Source: Chamaecyparis obtusa (taxonomy: Eukaryota > Streptophyta > Pinopsida > Cupressales > Cupressaceae). Taken from it: a stretch of DNA of 64,000 bases. The DNA is taken from the NCBI GenBank assembly GCA_027943335.1, contig BSBK01006397.1:253001-317000 (forward strand). Reading direction: 5' to 3'. The notes beneath the pieces are model-generated. The model was not told the origin of the DNA. It did no database searches and saw only the letters and a list, made by a program, of their open reading frames with translations. Position 1 is the stretch's first letter. The number at the start of each line of letters is the position of its first letter. Of this stretch, positions 37,901 to 49,932 are shown one piece after another. The translations under genes and the position numbers were made by a program.

Positions 37901-38905
37901 ACAAGATGTTGTGTCCTTTTATTTGAGTTATTTTTCCTTCTCAAAATCTTTAGTAAACATCCCCATTTGAATAACTTATGCATTTAATACCTCTAGTTCA
38001 CATTCTACTTTCTCCTTTTCCACAAAAATATTTTTAAAAATGTTCCATGTTTTATGCTTTCAATTATTTTTTTGAAATTAATCTTTTCATAAAGCAAAAT
38101 GATATTGTTCCCCAAAAATACATTTCTCTCCTACCACCATTCTCACAATCTTTTCTCCAAAGACGACTCTCCCCACCTTATATTGGAAAATTAAATGAAA
38201 CCATTTTTTGGCCTTTCATTGGACTTTACATCTAGGAACACCAGATAATTATTGAAAATAGAGATAGGTAGGATACTTTCTTCACAAATAATCTAGTCCC
38301 TAATCCAACCATGACCAAAAAAAAAACCAATCCATCCTCTTTGTTATGTTTATGAAACTTACCCTTCATTTGTTCCACATAAGTCTTAAATTTTATGAGA
38401 TGCAGTTTACCATCTCAATCAATGCAATAAATTCCCAAAAATGACTCATCACCTTAGTTTATCTATTGAGGCCCCAAATTTTTTCATTAGGGTCTTACAA
38501 CACATTGAATTCTCCCCCAATCATTGCAGAATCATTGTTCTATTACCATGTTCTAGGCTTTTTTCTCCATTTTAATCGACACGTGCACATTAAAAAGGTG
38601 GAAGCTTTTGTTCTATAAATTGAGGGCTACCCTACATAACATCCATTGTGCAAAATATTCTATAAGGAAAATATGAATTTTTTATGGGTTCCACATAACA
38701 CCTAGGCCACTAGCAAAGCCTAGAGCATCAATAAAACTCCTTTCCAAAGCTTGCAATATTTCACCAAACTCTCACCCATAGAAGAATAGATTTTTGTTTT
38801 CTGTAAAATAAATATATCCACCATTAACCTTTACATATGGTACTTAACCAAGAATATTTTGTCAAGGGTCAATAGACCCCTAACATTCCATGTAATTATC
38901 TTCAT
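34990..38905 (-). pseudogene. LINE-4 ORF2: endonuclease, RT and first half of RNase H
   Basis: Start MKIITWNVRGLLTLDKIF at 38905. The most readable RT block is LIKLDISKAYDLVSWDFF at 37130-37210. A linker or zinc-type region (WKERN..IF; TIHRCVAFMEREKHVNF) is at 35411-35599. RNase H begins at about 35250 (FKLNFDHVAHGNPTKVGEGCVIKDD) and runs to GDSLIFIDEIR at 35000, where LINE-3 is inserted. The middle (35.6-37.0 kb) shows degraded RT thumb and C-terminal sequence. Strongly decayed, older than LINE-3. Confidence 0.65.
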
Positions 38906-39135
38906 TATTTTCCAAGAGAGGTCTTTCTTCCCTTGGATGTTGTTAGAAATTTTTTGATGATAGGATGACCTTTTTCAATAGCTTCTTCCTCCCTCTATTT
39001 GTTTTCCTACCTCTCCCCTTGCCAGACTTGCTAATAAAAGGATCCACTAACTAGATTACATCTCAAATAAATATTCTCAGGTTCATTAAAATCATCAAAT
39101 TGTTTCCCTGACTTTGTTGTCCTTGATGACATAAC
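38906..39135 (-). pseudogene. LINE-4 ORF1, C-terminal piece
   Basis: A short polar frame directly before the ORF2 start (SSRTTKSGKQFDDFNEPENIYLRCN, then GKGRGRKTNRGREEAIEKG). The rest of ORF1 seems displaced to 43001-44190 by the intervening insertion. Confidence 0.5.
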
Positions 39136-42100
39136 ACTAACTTGATGCACATATGATGCATGCCAAACATGGAAATAATACTTGATAATGATGATACTTG
39201 AATGATGCATAAAATTCATGATTAGTTTGATATGGATATGACCTTGATGCATGATCAATTTGAACATGATTAGTTTGATATAGGATTAGTTTGATGCATG
39301 ATAATTTGGTCATTTGATGCACATCCATGACAATAATAGTTTGGTCATTTGATACACATCAATGATAGTAAAACATGAAAAAGTGTCAGTTTATTTTTGG
39401 TTCTTTGATGAATTGGATAAATCTTCTTCATGATCATGATAGAATGACGGTATGATGGTTGATGATTCATTTTAAAATTTTGGATTTACTTTATGCTCAT
39501 AAAACAAACATGAGAGGGATCATATCTACATCTCATCTCATCGAGTTAAAAGTTTCTTATATCTTAATTCATTATATGCCATTTATATTCAAATACACTT
39601 GAAAAGACATTAGTCACTATAAGTTACTAAGGAGCACCTTGGCACTTTGAAATTAAAGGGGATCAAAATATATGTTTAAAACACATCAAATAATATGTTA
39701 AAGGAAAACTATTTTTGGTCAGGATGGCACACAGTGAAGGAAATTGAATAAAGTTATTAGCATTTATAAAAAGCACCAAAGTGCATACTAAATAGATGTC
39801 AAAGTTATCACCATGGTTGTAAAGTGTTATACATTGTGTAACTTATCTTTTTGATGCTGGATTATCTTGGAATCCCTCAAGCTAGGGCACAAAATCAGTT
39901 TGAGATGCAGCTTGAAAATCTTATGCTTGGAACAAGCTAGGGAATGATGATAATATTTTATTCTCATTAAGGAAGGAACATTGCTTGGTTTTGAAGTTAA
40001 GAAAATTGAGACAATTGGGAGCATAGCATGGTGTTCAATGGTTTGACATGAAAATTTTTAATTGGACTAATCTAAATCATGGAGTAATCCACATATTAAT
40101 TTTATCTTGTGTTAATTTTTGTTTATTAATGTGGGGTGTTTTGTTCTGATTAATGGAAAAAATAGGTTTTGAATGGGCCCTAAAACCATTTACAGTCAAT
40201 TTTTGAAGGAAACCATAACCCTATACAGAAGCGGAGAAAGATAGGAAATATAAGCACCGACCAAAAATAGATAGATGGGGATGAAGAAATAGGCTTTACA
40301 ATGCCCCCCCAACACAGATTACTAGCGGAACTACCAACAATCCTAGACAAACACAACAACAACAACAACCATAAGAAGGATAAGCTTTAATGCTCTAGCT
40401 GCACAAAACCAAAATCCAAAGCTTTACATCAATAGGAAATATCTAGGGTTTTTAGGCTCCCTAAACCAATAATATGGGTTTTGTCTTGGTTCCCATAACC
40501 AGAATAACCAGCCAGATCCATGCCCAAAGCCACTAGATCAAATCTAAAACCCATTTTCGTAAGGTCTTCAAAAAGAGAAGGACCTTTACCTAGTCGGATC
40601 CTCATCAAGTAGTTATAAGGGAGAGACAGCCTTTTATCTCCCACGAGAACACTCCATCCAGCCGGTACAAACCACCTCCATAGGATGTGTGAGATCCACC
40701 TCAAAAGGATTCAAGGGTGAAGGGAGAAGGAACAAACATAGATTCCACCACCAAGTAACCACCAGAATAGACTCCACCTTAATAGGGGTATACTCCACTC
40801 AATAGGAGTATAGCACAAAAGATATTGGCCCAAAAAATAATCCCCCAACAAAGGCAAGATCACACCATTCTCTCAAAAAGAAGGAAATTCTAGAATCAAG
40901 GGAGAGACAAACACGAGGGTCACAGACCCAAAAAAAGAGAAATAGGGACAAGCAACCCAAGCAGAGAGAAACCCAATAGCATCAACCTCAATAAATGGTT
41001 CCTTACAACACTGTTTCCCCTCAAGCAGCTTAAAATATTTTTCAAAACTGCTACAAAACAAAAGTCCATCCCTCACAAATTTTACCCTACAACAGTAGGC
41101 AAGCAGAGCAATCTAGGATGCTTTGCAACTCTACCACAAAAGGAAAGACCTTCCCACACAAATCTGCACCTAGCCCTAAAATCAAGACCGCACAAGAGAA
41201 GAACCCCAATAGAAGCTAGGGGATTCAGACTGAAAGCCCAGCGGAAGAGAAGAGGATCCATTGAAAACCAAAGCAGGTCCCCCTCAGCAACCACAATAGC
41301 AGAGGCGTGTGAAAAAACTAGGGCACCCCAAAACTGCCCCTTCCAAAAGTGCAGCAGGCGCAAGCAGCAGAGGCGTGCGTAAAAGACAAGGGCACCCCAC
41401 CATAGCCCCTACCAAATGTGCAGCAGGCCCACACCTTTGCATTGTTGTCATCTTCCTCTGCATCACCTTCCCCCTGTGATGCAGCTCCCGTTCCCACTCC
41501 CGCTCTTATCATTTCAAATCCACATGTGGGGTGTTTTGTTAAGCTCTATCTTTCTTTCTCAGTGTTAACCTAAAAACCTAGGGTTTTTTTGTTTAAGTTT
41601 TTTTTTATAAAAAAAACCTATAGGTGATATGTTTATTTAAGTCTAAAACTTTTATTCTTAACCCTAATATGGGTCTCACCATTTTTGGTTTTGTAAAAGG
41701 GTATAACCCTAGTTAAGTTCCCTTATTTAATTTGACTATTATATCTCAAATTTGAACATCTCTTCATTTATCATAGTATTTTTGGTTAAGAGTGATGATT
41801 TTGTTTCAAGTTTCACAAAATTATATCTTTGGTTTGTTATCGGGTTTTGGTCACCCATGTATAGTCAGAAGGCATGTTCAGTTTTTGTTAAGAGTCCTTC
41901 AAAATAAAGTTTGTTAATAGGATTTCATTCATATAGGGTTGTTTAGTTTATTCTATCATTTCTGTGTATATGGTTTCATTTGTTATTTAAAGTCAAAGGT
42001 TATTTATGTCAAACCCTGGTTCGGTTATGAGTTAAAAGTTTGTTTCTCCTATCTATCTTACATAGGTTCTCAAAATCATTTTTTGTAAAGGTAGTTTGTA

Positions 42101-43000
42101 ATCAGTTTGAAAGAGAAGTTACATTTGTAGTTGAGAATCTTCTAGTGTTATTAGTTCCATGACAAGTTTATTTTAGTTCCTCGGAAATATATCTTAAAAC
42201 ATTTCATGATGTACAATGCAGAGGAAAATCAAATAAAGAAACAAAGAGAATATTATGTGCCTAAATAAAAACATCTTCTATTGTCTAAGATATATAACTT
42301 GATGCATATTGAGCATGGTATAGAGAAATGATATATAGATTCAATATGACATAACATTGTGTGTAAAACTCATTTATATGTAATGGTGTATTGTAAGGAT
42401 TCTTAGATCTATGTTGCACATATGATTCTAAGTCTTAGATAATGTGAGACTAGAATATGTTTATGAATGAAACAAAGATGATACCATGTCTTTGAGAAAG
42501 TGAATTGATTGTATCAATGTTGAAAATCCAGTGAGGCACTTGTAATCATTCAGTGAGACTCTCTATCCAATGAGGCATTTTGTCAATGAGAAAATGCAAG
42601 CTAGTAAGGCATTGTAAACAACCTATTTCAGATAAGCAAGTGAGGCAGCTTCGAGTGGTTTTATTCAACAGAAGGGTTTCCACTCAAGAAATTACTTGTG
42701 TTATTAAATTTTTTTTATTCTTATGTTCATGTGCTCATAATGTGTCATTTAATTTTTGAAGTTGTTTCAAGTTCATTTGATCTGCATGAACACATATTCA
42801 TTTTATATTATTTTTTTGGAATGATACCCTCCATTCGCATTCATTATGGTTTTTAATCCTAAAGGATTGAGTTGATCTAAGTTCTTGATGCTCTTATAGT
42901 TGTTATGTTTCACATTTTTGAAATACTATTTTATAATAATTTAAAATTGATATACCATTGATTCACCCATCCCCCCTCTTAGTGGTATTGTACTCCAACA
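39136..43000 (-). repeat. LTR-like insertion within LINE-4 ORF1 (left edge unresolved)
   Basis: The right edge is clear: on the minus strand TGTTGGAGTACAATACCAC begins at 43000, where ORF1 coding stops, in the style of a copia LTR start. The segment at 42480-42660 carries degenerate repeats of a cca(g/a)tgaggca(c/t)tt type. The 39140-39400 part is a degenerate repeat built on tgatgcat and ttggtcatttgat. I could not find the other LTR edge, a primer site or pol, so it may be a solo LTR or several insertions. It contains the retroposon at 40146-41523. Confidence 0.4.
40146..41523 (-). mobile_element. 1378-bp retroposon with 17-bp target duplication and LINE-1 tail
   Basis: Flanked by perfect copies of atgtggggtgttttgtt (40129-40145, 41524-41540). 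On the minus strand it starts in GC-rich sequence (41523), which includes two copies of a roughly 66-bp unit (41298-41430), and ends in gggcccattcaaaacctatt and ttttccattaatcag, like the LINE-1 tail. Open stretches (41318-41512, 41082-41363, 40873-41076, 40429-40704) lie in changing frames and show no RT, endonuclease or gag motif. It is either a 5'-truncated LINE with an unfamiliar 3' region or a non-autonomous partner of LINE-1. Confidence 0.7.
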
Positions 43001-44190
43001 AAAAATCTCTCTCAAAATCCCAATTTTCATTTTCTACATCCAAGTCTAATGTCTTTGTTGGAACAAAATTTGAGTTTTTGCATTCCCTATTACCAATACT
43101 CTGTGCCATATTTAATTCTATAGACCTCTTCTTTGATTGTGTTGAATCTTTATCTTTCTACTTAATCAATGATACTTTTTGGCTAATAGATTTTTTTGCT
43201 AAATCATTTCTACCAAAAACACACACATCCTCAACATTTTTTTATTTTATTAATGCTTCCTCTACACTGAACACCTAGACTACCTTGTTCATCATGCAAT
43301 TTTTTTTCCTTCAAAATTTGCAATCCCAAACATTCTCCTTCCTCCCTTGAAAATTTCACAACTTCCTTTGAACTATTTTAACTTCTCATTTGTAGTTAGA
43401 TTTGTATTTACCAAATTAGGGTTTATTCAAATTTGCTTTGGAATCTATTTTTCCTTTCTTTTAATGCCCATATTGCAATTGGATTCCTAATGATCTCTAT
43501 GATGACATCGAAGGAAAATAAAATTTATTCCTCAATTTCTATTGGCTACATCCAATGTTTTTTTTGCACACAAAGTCTAATCTCCTTTAGAATTTTTATA
43601 ACCACATAAATTTTTATTTTGCCATAGAGATATGAATCCCCATTGGCTAGATCTACACCAATATCAATAATTATTCATAAATATTTGCTTGTCTTCTCCA
43701 AACACTGCAACCAATATTCTATTGGTAAATTATATAGCATGATCCAAATCATAGACTTAGATGGATTTAAAACAATAGGGTTAAAAAATTTGTGCCGTTT
43801 TTGCATATATAAAGCAGATTTCTGCTTAGACCATAATCTCCCTAGAAAGATCTTTTCCCTCTCTCCTTCTGTAGAAAAAATCTCAATAAAAAATCCTTTG
43901 GGCATGAATTTTAAAATGTATTCCATTCTCCATTCTTCATGAATCCTTAATCGATTTTCTTATAAATTCTCTATCTATTTTTTTGGCCTCATAAACCTTC
44001 ATATAATTTCCAAATCCTCCACTAAGTTTCTATCAATTGAAACTTCCTTAAAGACATCCATGGTCAAGACTCCCATATGATCTTTTCATCACAAGGTTAC
44101 TTTTCCTCCCATCTAAAATCTTCATCTTGTGAGTTTTTCTTTTTTTCACAGTTTTCCTCACCCTCTCCTCTCTACAACTCCTCCATATCT
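43001..44190 (-). pseudogene. LINE-4 ORF1, N-terminal and central part
   Basis: A decayed minus-strand frame. The best block is at 43675-43926 (GFFIEIFSTEGEREKIFLGRLW, then SKSMIWIMLYNLPIEYWLQCLEK), the IWIRLYNLPIEYW-type signature of DUF4283 ORF1 proteins. The polar region toward 43001 is broken by the LTR-like insertion. Assignment to LINE-4 rests on strand, order and distance. Confidence 0.5.
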
Positions 44191-44262
44191 AGGAAATAAC
44201 TTCATTAAGATATAAATTTTTATTATACATAAAATAAAAATATTAGATTATTTAATATTCAA

Positions 44263-44760
44263 TGTTATGATTAGCCATGTTTTGCCAGGATTTTATGTAT
44301 TTAGGATCTAGTTTACATAAATAATATCTAGCATGAAAAGATGAGGAAATGTGTTGTTAGTTGTGGAAAAGCTATAAAAAGTAACTATTGATTAGATATA
44401 AAATCTTTGTATGTATGTTGGTTTATATACAGGTGGATTGAGATCTTGTTAAACCACATGCTTGCACCATGGTATCATAGGTAATACTACACACCTCTTC
44501 AAAAAACAAGACCAACGAGAACAAAATGTTGGAATATTAGGGGATCCAAAGTTCAATTGAGAATGACATGGTGGTAAAGTTATCTCCTCAAAGAGTAAAA
44601 TTTTGGAATACATTCACCTCTACACATGAAAAAACTTATCACTACTATGAATCCTATTATAGTTTGAGTCTATTGCAAATGAGGTGGTTTATGTAATATC
44701 CTTAGTTGTTATAACCCTCAAAATAAGAAACCTTTACTAGTTAAAAGGCTTGTCAGTTGA
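44263..44760 (+). mobile_element. Possible small copia LTR, primer site and gag start
   Basis: tgttatgattagcc at 44263 could open an LTR of about 207 bp with a TATA-like gctataaaaag near 44370. tggtatcatag at 44470-44480 resembles the initiator-Met primer site tggtatcagag. The next 280 bp are AT-rich with no clear gag. No second LTR was seen. Confidence 0.35.
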
Positions 44761-45852
44761 CTACTCTGATTGAATTAAAATTGTAATACTCTAACTATTC
44801 AGGTATTCATCTGATACAGGAATTGTGATTCATGGTACAAGTAAATTCTATAGAACTGTTAACACGCATAGACTACTTGAAATACCAAATATAAAGGTTC
44901 AATCTATAAATAAACACAATTAAGTTTATTCAAAAGATTGATAGGAATGATTCCATGAACAATTCATTGCATTCCAAATTGTTCAACCATAATAGTTAAA
45001 TATTTAATGAGAAACATGCAATACAAAACTCTGATAATATAAACAAACAATCTGAACTCTCTCCCATGATTCTTTAGAGGGAACTAATGTAGGGAAGAGA
45101 AACATTGATAAGAGGTAATAAAAACATAAATGTATGCACTTGTAGTCGCTTGATGCTCAAATAAGGAATAAACTAGAGTTGATAAAATAAATGTTGGCAT
45201 GTCAATGCTTCTTTAATCACTCCACAACACAGCAAGCCCCTCGGTACATGCCAAGAACCAACAAGAAGCTCACGGTATATCTCAGTATAAATGTAGTAAA
45301 ACCCAATGTCCTCCAAATTATTGTGTGATGTAATCCCAACAAAGAATAAATGTTATGAAGGCACGACCCTGATCCTCTTAAAAATATCACACAACTCCAG
45401 AATTGATTGCTAAATCATCACAAACTTGCTAACAATACTTGGAGCCCACACCACAAACTATTTCTCAGTTTACAGCCTCAAATGAAGTCTTTCTCAATTG
45501 GGAATGATACACTACCCATCACACAATGTTTAGACATTCGCGACAATACCAACCGAAGTCCTTGCACCACTATTTTACATAGCTTGTTCTCCATTCAAAA
45601 TATCTGGAAATAAATGTGTAACTCCATCACATCCTCATACTATTTAAGTGCATTGGTAAGCTTTTATATGAACTTACTCCACTAGCATAGATTTGGGTGC
45701 ATCCAAATGACGAGTCTAATGTTTCTATCTCAGACTGGTAGTCACAATGACCAAGCAAAGATTTTTTCAAAAATCCAAACTCATTCCATCTTCAGCAGTG
45801 AAATCTACCATATATTCATGGTAGAGGAAGAAGCGTTACCATCCTCTTCACA
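44761..45852. other. Unassigned DNA left of gypsy E2
   Basis: No coding block or repeat boundary recognised. AT-rich with short open stretches only (the longest about 68 codons at 45407-45613, no known motif). It should be pre-insertion flanking sequence of E2. Confidence 0.4.
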
Positions 45853-46754
45853 TGTGTGTGATCAAAAGTGTGACACACTTCTATGAACCATTACACTTGA
45901 GAGAATCTATGGAAGATGAAATCTCAAGAAGAGGCTCATAGCTTCCTAGTTGAAGTGAGTTTAATCCTTCTCATGATGCTCATCAAAATGGCATGAAGGA
46001 TTAGTGACTTGAATACTCCAAAAGAACGAGATTGAAGATAAGAATGCAAGATTTAAGCTAGAATGAGAGATTAAGCTAAGAATGTATGAGAGAAACTAGT
46101 ATTCTATAATGAAGATGCAAGAGCTATTCTGTTGAAGCAATGAAAGAAAGGAAACTAGATTAACAATGCAAGATTAAGCTAGAGTTGAAGTTAACTATGA
46201 GCGACTAAGAATTAAAATTAGTAAAAGTAATCTAAGAATGTAAGAAAGCTAGAAATTAAGATGCAAGACAACAAGATGCACCCTTGAGCCAATGAAGAGC
46301 TTCCTTTTAAAGGAATTTCCTCAAGAATGGAGGGTGGAGATTAAGAGGTAAAAGAATGAGTGATTGAGATGAAGAGGTAATAGAAAGGTTAGGTAGAGAT
46401 GAGTGGTGAGTATTAAGAGGGAAAAGAGATGTTAGGTAAGATAAGACAAAATAGCATTTTTGAAAGAACAAATCCTTTTTGATTGCTAATTAATCAAGAT
46501 TAAATATGTGCACACATGTGAATGTGTTCTTTTAATAAAAGTGTAGGAACTTTATATTGAAAGTAAGGTCATAGCAATTAAATAAATATGCAAGCTTCTA
46601 GAAATTAGACCATAGAATAAGCTTGATATAAGATTTTTTGATTTAATTATGCAAAGGGGATTTTTAGGGTTACTCTACACAATTATGTCTAGTAAAGAGG
46701 CAATTTGATCAAAAGGGGGGTTCAAGTTCTACTAGACCAATTTTAGGTGATTAT
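45853..46754 (-). repeat. 3' LTR of gypsy E2
   Basis: The left part (tgtgtgatcaaaagtgtg, then cacttctatgaaccattaca) aligns with the start of the LTRs at 54673 and 55613. The middle (gagcttccttttaaagg; ggagattaagaggtaaaag) and the end (gaccaattttaggtg) also align, more weakly. On its right is a pyrimidine-rich stretch that is the polypurine tract on the minus strand. Edges are accurate to a few bases; the ends no longer show a clean TG...CA, fitting an older insertion than the LTR pair. Confidence 0.65.
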
Positions 46755-46771
46755 ATTTGCCCCTTTTTTAC
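46755..46771 (-). other. Polypurine tract of gypsy E2
   Basis: Minus strand GTAAAAAAGGGGCAAA directly upstream of the 3' LTR, where plus-strand DNA synthesis is primed. Confidence 0.65.
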
Positions 46772-48335
46772 TAATGTGTGAGAGATTTGGGAACATGTTG
46801 AGTCAAAGAATGATGATGTCAAGGTAGCTGATAGAGATTTGACTCCGAACTTGATTGAATGGAGACCAATAAGCAAGATGAGAGTATCCAGCCTGATATG
46901 AAGCGATGAGACTGAATATTTGTCTAAGGAGATTGAGATAGCTAATCATCTAAGATATAATACCAGATTGTTATAGGTCCTGATGAACCTAGTATGCCCC
47001 ATGGGATCAAAAATATGTATGTTCAAGTGAATTGATATGAAGTGATGAGAACACTCTTTTAGAAAGGAGATGTGGAGAATCTCAACTTGATATGAAGCGA
47101 TGAAGTTGAGATGCTCCGAGCGATGATGTTTAGTCTTGATTGACTTGATCGATTTAAGATTTGATTTAATTGCTAAATCTGCAAATTAGGAGATTTGATT
47201 GACAAAAATATTTTCTATATTGTCATGCCCCCTCGGGATTGAAATGGAAATGAGGTACAAGAGGTGAAGATTAGCCTCAAAAAATTAGAAAAAAAAAAAG
47301 AAAAAAAAGGTAGAAATGAGTGTTGAGTGATAGTGTCAACAATCAACTATGTTTGGCAAGTAGATGGTCTTGAATTTCAATTTTGATCCTAAAAATAGGA
47401 TCAAAATAAAGATTTGTAGTAGAATGCCTCGGCGAAGAGGAAGGAAGGATAGCTCAAGGGAACCAAAAATGCAAAACAAAAATGCAGCCCTAAAATGAAA
47501 TGCATCCTAAGAATGAAAATTCAGCCTAAGACAAGAGAGTAGTCAAGTCACTGATCCTATAGCTACTCATTTTTCATCATTTGGGACATTGAAGGTCAGT
47601 AAAAACTTCACCAGTGCAAAAGCAACCGTGAAAATATGAATACGACCCTATCAGATGAAATGTAGGAGACATACATAAACATCAAGAAATAAGAGCCAAG
47701 ATGACCTAAACATCGTTTCCAAGTTAATATTGTAAGATAATTCCAACCTCACCTAAGTGTTCAAATAAAGAGGTTCAAGGTATGTGTGGCATTCCAATCA
47801 TGATGGAGGATCTTACTACAGACACCCAATCTATTAGACGACTGAGGATCATTGAAATCACACCACAAGCATAAATCAAAGAAAATGTGTTATGCCCCTA
47901 GTCGTGAATCTCTAGTCAAGTAGACATTGTCAAGCGACCTTAGAAAACATAGCAAGAAAAAATCAATGATAACAGACAACACACAAGAAAATAGTTTAGC
48001 ATATCTCAATTGTTTTCAATTTTCTAGGATGCAATTTGTGTTGGGTGTTAAGGAATACCTTTGTGCTAGTGTCAAAGTGCAAGTGCATAGTGAATAGTGC
48101 AATATCCGATATGCGTTGAGAAACACAGTGATGTCCAAATTGGTAGTGTTAAGAAACACTGAAGGATTGGGGTGTTGATAAACACCAAGTAGTGTCAGTG
48201 ATAAAGTGTCCAACGGGAAGGACTAATAAACTGATGTAGGGTAAGCTCAAGAGATCAACCAAGTGATAAAGAACTAAGATCTCAGATAGGCGTACAATTT
48301 TCCCTAGACAATAGACAAGTTCCAACCCAAGAAGG
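46772..48335 (-). other. 3' noncoding region of gypsy E2, first part
   Basis: No coding sequence. Contains gatatgaag(c/t)gatga three times (46895, 47034, 47089); the third forms the loop of a perfect 9-bp stem (tctcaactt 47080-47088 / aagttgaga 47103-47111). At 48044-48186 four small hairpins with four-base loops repeat the E1 cluster: 48044-48059, 48112-48127 (one mismatch), 48145-48160 and 48171-48186. The region resumes at 57248 beyond copia C1. Confidence 0.65.
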
Positions 48336-49620
48336 AGTTAGGAATAGTCCCAAGAGATAACTGAGAGGGGGGTGAATCAATTATCTACAAGATTCAATTC
48401 TTTATCCAATTAAGTACAGAAATCATTAAGCACATACACAATAAGATAAAACTTAACACAACACCACAATTTTGGTTACAGTGAAATCCAAATAGGTCAA
48501 AACCCCAGTGGGAATTAGCACCCACTATAAACTACACTAGAGTATAATGATCCCTGATAGAAGATCTTACAACCCTGTTAGGAGTTGATCTTTACAATGC
48601 ATGAAGTACAGTGACTTGGTCAAAGGTCAGACCCTGTTAGGAGTCTTTTACAAATAACCTTGTTAGAGGTAAGGACACACTGTCTGGGAGCACACTACTC
48701 AAATGGTGAAGGTTGCAACCTTCTACATAATAGATACACACTATATCTGGATCTTAGTGAACTGGAAAGTAGACCCGTTGTCTTGATCAGTTCCAATGAA
48801 TAGCATATACTCTCTTCTTCTTCACATAGATCTTTAACTGATGATTGACTGTCTCAGTACATTCACATGTTCTTCTCTGCTCTCTCAATCACACTTAGCA
48901 ATCACAACTGACTAGCTATAAGTATCTTTCTCCAAATGATATAATCAAGTTGGCCTATTAGAACCTTCTTGAAATCATAATAGAGAAATAATATAACTCT
49001 TAAATAACATCTTCGATGGCTAAACCAATCACACAACACAAATAGGATCACGTAACTCAATATGAGTAGATGCGTCACTTCACACTGTCAGCTCCACCAA
49101 ATTAACTGAAACTTTACTTACAAGCTGAAATTTGTTATGAACTCTTAATCAAACATTCTTAACTCATCACTAAATATGAAACCAAACATGCATATCAAAA
49201 TGATAGGTGCAACTACTAAAACAATATAAACATTGTCAGCTTCATCAAACAATCTCAGGAAAATGTAACTAGCAAATAGAAACATCATAACTCAACTTGA
49301 ACTACACAAATAACTCTACGTCCATAAACATAGCTCTACAAACATGTCTACAACAAAAATATAAATGCGCAAGGCTCCATCATAACCATACTAAGAATCA
49401 TATACAAAACTCTGCCTGTAACACTATCAAGAATACTACTGATACAAATAACTACACAACCATCTACACTCAGAATCAACCTCTATGTCTATGATATTAT
49501 GTTGATAAGAAACATATGCTCAAGGCTGTCTAAATAATACTTCAACATATGTTGCTTACCATATGTTATCATCAATGACAAACATACAGTCAACACTGGC
49601 TTGCTGGCAAATCTCCAACA
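48336..49620 (-). repeat. 3' LTR of copia C1
   Basis: 1285 bp, closely matching the other LTR along its whole length. It starts agttaggaatagtccc on the plus strand, where the partner has tgttagg, so the terminal base has mutated; it ends tctccaaca. The adjacent internal sequence is the polypurine tract. Confidence 0.9.
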
Positions 49621-49635
49621 ATCTCCCCCTTTGGC
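49621..49635 (-). other. Polypurine tract of copia C1
   Basis: Minus strand CCAAAGGGGGAGAT next to the LTR start TGTTGGAG. Similar purine runs recur on the minus strand near 49725 and 49765, which may be accessory tracts. Confidence 0.8.
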
Positions 49636-49932
49636 ATTGATGGCAACATTTGGAATGAAAAACACCACCAATCCAAACGTACAATTATTTTATAACATTC
49701 TCCATTTCCTCAATAAAACTCCCCCAAGGATGAACTCTCCAACTATTTCATCTTCTTACTATATACTCCCCCTTACTTCATACTCCTCAAATGTATTGTT
49801 TTTTCATGACTATATACTCTCACTTTGACATCAATGGCAAAGGGAGCCAAAACAAATAAGCATAGGTACTACTCTTGAAGTAGAGTAGTCGACCATTCAT
49901 CAGTCACTGAGGACTTATGCACTATTGTAACT

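Noticed and set aside
42480..42660. CRISPR-like array from repeated gtgaggca words
   Set aside because: Repeats are short, irregular and degenerate, and the context is plant LTR DNA.
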